The notes beneath the pieces were generated by a model. The model was not told the DNA's origin, did no database searches, and worked only from the letters and a program-made list of their open reading frames with translations. The position numbers were made by a program, and so were the translations under genes. This document shows, piece by piece, positions 6,093-7,663 of a stretch of 7,663 nucleotides of DNA. The stretch's first letter is position 1. Each line of letters starts with the position of its first letter. The DNA lies in assembly GCA_011391185.1 (NCBI GenBank), contig JAABRB010000161.1, positions 1 to 7,663 of the forward strand. The letters run 5' to 3'. Origin of the DNA: Betaproteobacteria bacterium (GTDB lineage: Bacteria > Pseudomonadota > Gammaproteobacteria > Burkholderiales > SG8-39).

Positions 6093-6647
6093 TCAACCCG
6101 GCAGGCGCCCACGAAGGCTTGCCCGCAGCAGACACGTATCGCAAAGCCGGTTCGACTTGCGGTCGATGTCTTCGGGCAAACTCGCCGAGTACATGACGCA
6201 GCGGTGGTTTCCGCAGTGACCCAGCCCGAAAGTATGGCCGAGCTGGTGGATCGCCTCCTTCAACGCGCGTGCGCGGAACGTCGCCTCGTCGACTTTGAGG
6301 CGGAGGCGGAAAAACGAGATCACCGCCGCGAGTCCCGCGGAGTCGGCGAGGCCGAAAGCGAAGTCGCGGCCTTCCGTATATACGTCGCTGGCCGTGACCC
6401 CAAGAACGCGTCGGCCGTCGAGCTCGCGGACGGCGGCAAGCAGTTCCTCGGCGCGATACTGCTCGCGGCCGCGCTCGTATGCCCTCGTCGGGAGCGCAAT
6501 CGACTCGCCGAGCGTTGCCTGTACGCCCTCGCTCCAAAGGTCGACCGTAAGCTGCACGATCTCGCCGGCAGGCGGACCGTCAATCGGAACGACTAGCACC
6601 GACTCGCGGCGAGCGAGCGGCAACTTTCCGTTGGGGGCGTTTGGCAT
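6093..6647 (-). CDS. Archaemetzincin-family zinc metalloprotease homologue, catalytic Glu replaced by Gln
   Basis: A 184-aa protein with the family core near the C-terminus: HQLGHTFGLGHC (134-145), then C150-V-M152 (Met-turn) and C169-D-T-C172. The three catalytic-zinc histidines (134, 138, 144), Gly141 and all four cysteines of the structural zinc site (145, 150, 169, 172) are present with family spacing. The general-base glutamate of HExxH is Gln135 (codon CAG at 6243-6245, minus), one base from GAG. The N-terminal part (SVLVVPIDGP, AVRELDGRRVLGVTASDVY) matches the family's strand order. If the reading is right, it binds zinc but should not cleave peptides efficiently. The cellular substrate of archaemetzincins is unknown. 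It has no signal peptide, so it is cytoplasmic. It is the first gene of a small minus-strand cluster, and its ATG 6647 has only a weak ribosome site. Confidence 0.88.
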   Translation of the reverse strand: MPNAPNGKLPLARRESVLVVPIDGPPAGEIVQLTVDLWSEGVQATLGESIALPTRAYERGREQYRAEELLAAVRELDGRRVLGVTASDVYTEGRDFAFGLADSAGLAAVISFFRLRLKVDEATFRARALKEAIHQLGHTFGLGHCGNHRCVMYSASLPEDIDRKSNRLCDTCLLRASLRGRLPG

Positions 6648-6882
6648 CTCGCAAAATCCGCGATTCGCGCATATTCAAGACCATACACAACCGTCGCTAC
6701 TTTGGCAGCAGTGATCCATTGACGTGCTGACCGCAATCAAAGTTCCCCGCATCAGCAAAGCCACCGCTTCGGGGTTCGCATGACACGGTCGGCGTCGCGT
6801 CGAGCCGACATAGCAGACCCAGCCTCGAGGCGCAAGGCGGCAATCGTCGAAACCATCATCGGGCGCGCGTCGGGCGGCGTAC
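6648..6882. other. Divergent intergenic region between archaemetzincin and HPF genes
   Basis: Together with 6883-6976 this is a 329-bp spacer that must hold promoters in both directions. Visible structures are a GTCGGC/GCCGAC inverted repeat (6788-6793 and 6804-6809) and CAGCA/TGCTG arms near 6709-6732. No credible gene or clear sigma-70 promoter was found for the archaemetzincin side. Confidence 0.4.
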
Positions 6883-6896
6883 TTGACCAAAATCAA
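6883..6896 (+). promoter_or_regulatory. FNR/ANR-type binding site upstream of the HPF gene
   Basis: TTGACCAAAATCAA matches the FNR/ANR half-sites TTGAT-N4-ATCAA at 9 of 10 defined positions (T to C in the left half). It is centred 87.5 bp before the HPF start. If activation is class II (centre at -41.5), transcription would start near 6931, leaving a leader of about 46 nt. No good -10 hexamer is visible there. Oxygen-limited induction of a ribosome-hibernation gene is biologically sensible but inferred. Confidence 0.5.
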
Positions 6897-6931
6897 ACCG
6901 GCCCCCTGCGCGTGGTGCACTGTAGGCTCAA

Positions 6932-6952
6932 AGGGCTGCTTTCTGCAGCTCT
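6932..6952 (+). promoter_or_regulatory. Leader hairpin before the HPF gene
   Basis: AGGGCTGC (6932-6939) pairs with GCAGCTCT (6945-6952) over 8 bp with one G-U pair and a 5-nt loop, TTTCT. It ends 12 nt before the ribosome site. With transcription starting near 6931 it would form at the very 5' end of the mRNA, where it could stabilise the transcript or tune translation. Confidence 0.35.
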
Positions 6953-6976
6953 CCCCAGGAGCAACGAGAGGGCCGC

Positions 6977-7525
6977 ATGCAGATTCCGCTCCAGATCACC
7001 TTTCAGGACATTTCCCGTTCGGACGCGCTCGAAGCGGTGATTCGCGAAAAGGCCGCGAAGCTCGAGGAATTTTACCCGCGGCTCATAAGCTGCCACGTGG
7101 TGGTGGTGGAGAGTCGGCGCCACCAGCACCAGGGACGCCTCTTCAACCTGCGGATCGATATGCGCGTCCCGGGGCACGAGCTCGTTGTCAATCGCGACAG
7201 CGACGAGGACGCTTTCGTGGCGCTGCGCGATGCGTTCGACGCGGCGAAGCGCATGCTCGAGGACGAGATCGGGCTGCAACGACAGGATGTCAAGCATCAC
7301 GAGCTGCCGGTGCACGGGCGGATCACTCGTCTCGACGCGAAGCAACGCTCCGGACTGATCGAGACCACCGACGGCGGCGAGGCCTACTTCGGAGCCGAGA
7401 ACGTGGCGAGCCCGTCGTTCGAGGCACTCGTGATCGGGCAGACGGTGCAGTTCCTGCTCGAGCCGGGCAAGGACACGCTGCTCGCCAGACGCGTCACTGC
7501 GGGAAAGCATCGTTTCGGCGCATAG
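6977..7525 (+). CDS. HPF/RaiA-family ribosome hibernation factor with degenerate C-terminal cold-shock-like domain
   Basis: A 182-aa cytoplasmic protein. Residues 1-100 form the HPF/RaiA (sigma-54 modulation/S30AE) fold: MQIPLQITFQDISRSDALEA, REKAAKLEEFYPRLISCHVVVV, FNLRIDMRVPGHELVVNR, then AFVALRDAFDAAKRMLED. In known members this domain binds the 30S decoding region and silences ribosomes in slow growth. Residues 111-173 resemble the small beta-barrel tail of the common HPF-CSD proteins, but the RNA-binding motifs are eroded. The usual G-F-I of RNP1 reads SGLIET (125-130) and the usual Y-F-H of RNP2 reads AYFGAENV (136-143). The loop before AFVALRD is short. The start at ATG 6977 follows CGAGAGGG (6965-6972). 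It stands alone on the plus strand and diverges from archaemetzincin. Confidence 0.9.
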   Translation: MQIPLQITFQDISRSDALEAVIREKAAKLEEFYPRLISCHVVVVESRRHQHQGRLFNLRIDMRVPGHELVVNRDSDEDAFVALRDAFDAAKRMLEDEIGLQRQDVKHHELPVHGRITRLDAKQRSGLIETTDGGEAYFGAENVASPSFEALVIGQTVQFLLEPGKDTLLARRVTAGKHRFGA

Positions 7526-7593
7526 CCCTCGGCCCGAATCGCCTCGGTCGCGCACGGGGCGGCTTGCGCAGAGCTTCCCTAGCAGCGTGATGC

Positions 7594-7629
7594 AAGACGT
7601 TGGAACGCACGTGCGTAAGACATCGGAAC
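7594..7629. repeat. Imperfect 23-bp-spaced direct repeat around a 12-bp palindrome
   Basis: AAGACGTTGGAAC (7594-7606) recurs as AAGACATCGGAAC (7617-7629), with 11 of 13 bases matching. Between and overlapping them is the perfect palindrome ACGCACGTGCGT (7605-7616). It lies 68 bp past the HPF stop and just before the terminator. It may be regulatory or just local duplication. Confidence 0.35.
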
Positions 7630-7632
7630 CGG

Positions 7633-7659
7633 CGTCGCCTCGAGGGGAGGCGGCGTTTT
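7633..7659 (+). terminator. Rho-independent terminator at right edge
   Basis: CGTCGCCTC (7633-7641) pairs with GAGGCGGCG (7647-7655) over 9 bp with one wobble, has a 5-nt loop, and is followed by TTTT (7656-7659). It lies 107 bp after the HPF stop and most likely ends that transcript. No gene is seen in 7526-7632. Confidence 0.65.
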
Positions 7660-7663
7660 GCAT

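Noticed and set aside
6893..7663. 256-codon minus-strand frame opposite HPF
   Set aside because: Antisense shadow of a clear HPF gene with no recognisable domains.

Overview
The window comes from a GC-rich bacterium, most likely a proteobacterium. A betaproteobacterium is my inference, based on the HPF protein with a C-terminal cold-shock-like tail, the bacterial RIO kinase and the general gene style. It shows no rRNA, no CRISPR array and no complete tRNA. It holds eight protein genes (one cut by the left edge, two very short), a tRNA remnant, a small MITE-like repeat and several operator-like palindromes.

Layout. Positions 1-502 look like the end of an integrated element. A ribbon-helix-helix (antitoxin-type) gene reads leftward out of the window behind a good inverted-repeat operator. 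It is followed by a more AT-rich stretch with three TGTGAC repeats. At 503-547 lies the 3' part of a tRNA-Arg (anticodon ACG), from anticodon loop to CCA, without its 5' half. This is the expected scar of tyrosine-integrase insertion into a tRNA gene, and the original tRNA terminator (558-587) still follows it. Chromosomal sequence resumes with an 887-aa type II P-type cation ATPase on the minus strand (815-3478). A gene-free stretch of about 340 bp and a 184-bp inverted-repeat element (3821-4004) come next, and the element abuts the stop codon of a RIO-type protein kinase (4000-4851, minus).

The RIO kinase and an FMN-dependent PPOX-family flavoprotein (5124-5759, plus, GTG start) diverge from a 272-bp spacer that contains a perfect 16-bp palindrome. 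Facing the flavoprotein is a minus-strand cluster. It runs from an archaemetzincin (6093-6647), whose HExxH motif reads HQxxH, to a 32-codon ORF with a GGAGG ribosome site (5923-6021), to a 48-aa two-helix membrane protein (5780-5926) that starts on an ATGA overlap. Divergent from the archaemetzincin is a ribosome-hibernation (HPF/RaiA) gene with a degenerate cold-shock domain (6977-7525), preceded by an FNR/ANR-like site and a 5' hairpin. A rho-independent terminator sits at the right edge.

How they fit together: ion transport by ATPase, a ribosome/RNA-linked kinase, ribosome hibernation under a probable low-oxygen regulator, and a flavoprotein are typical stress or energy-limitation housekeeping. 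No joint pathway is proven by the sequence. The most unusual items are the apparently protease-dead archaemetzincin with its coupled tiny genes, the tRNA attachment scar, and the repeat element at the kinase stop codon.
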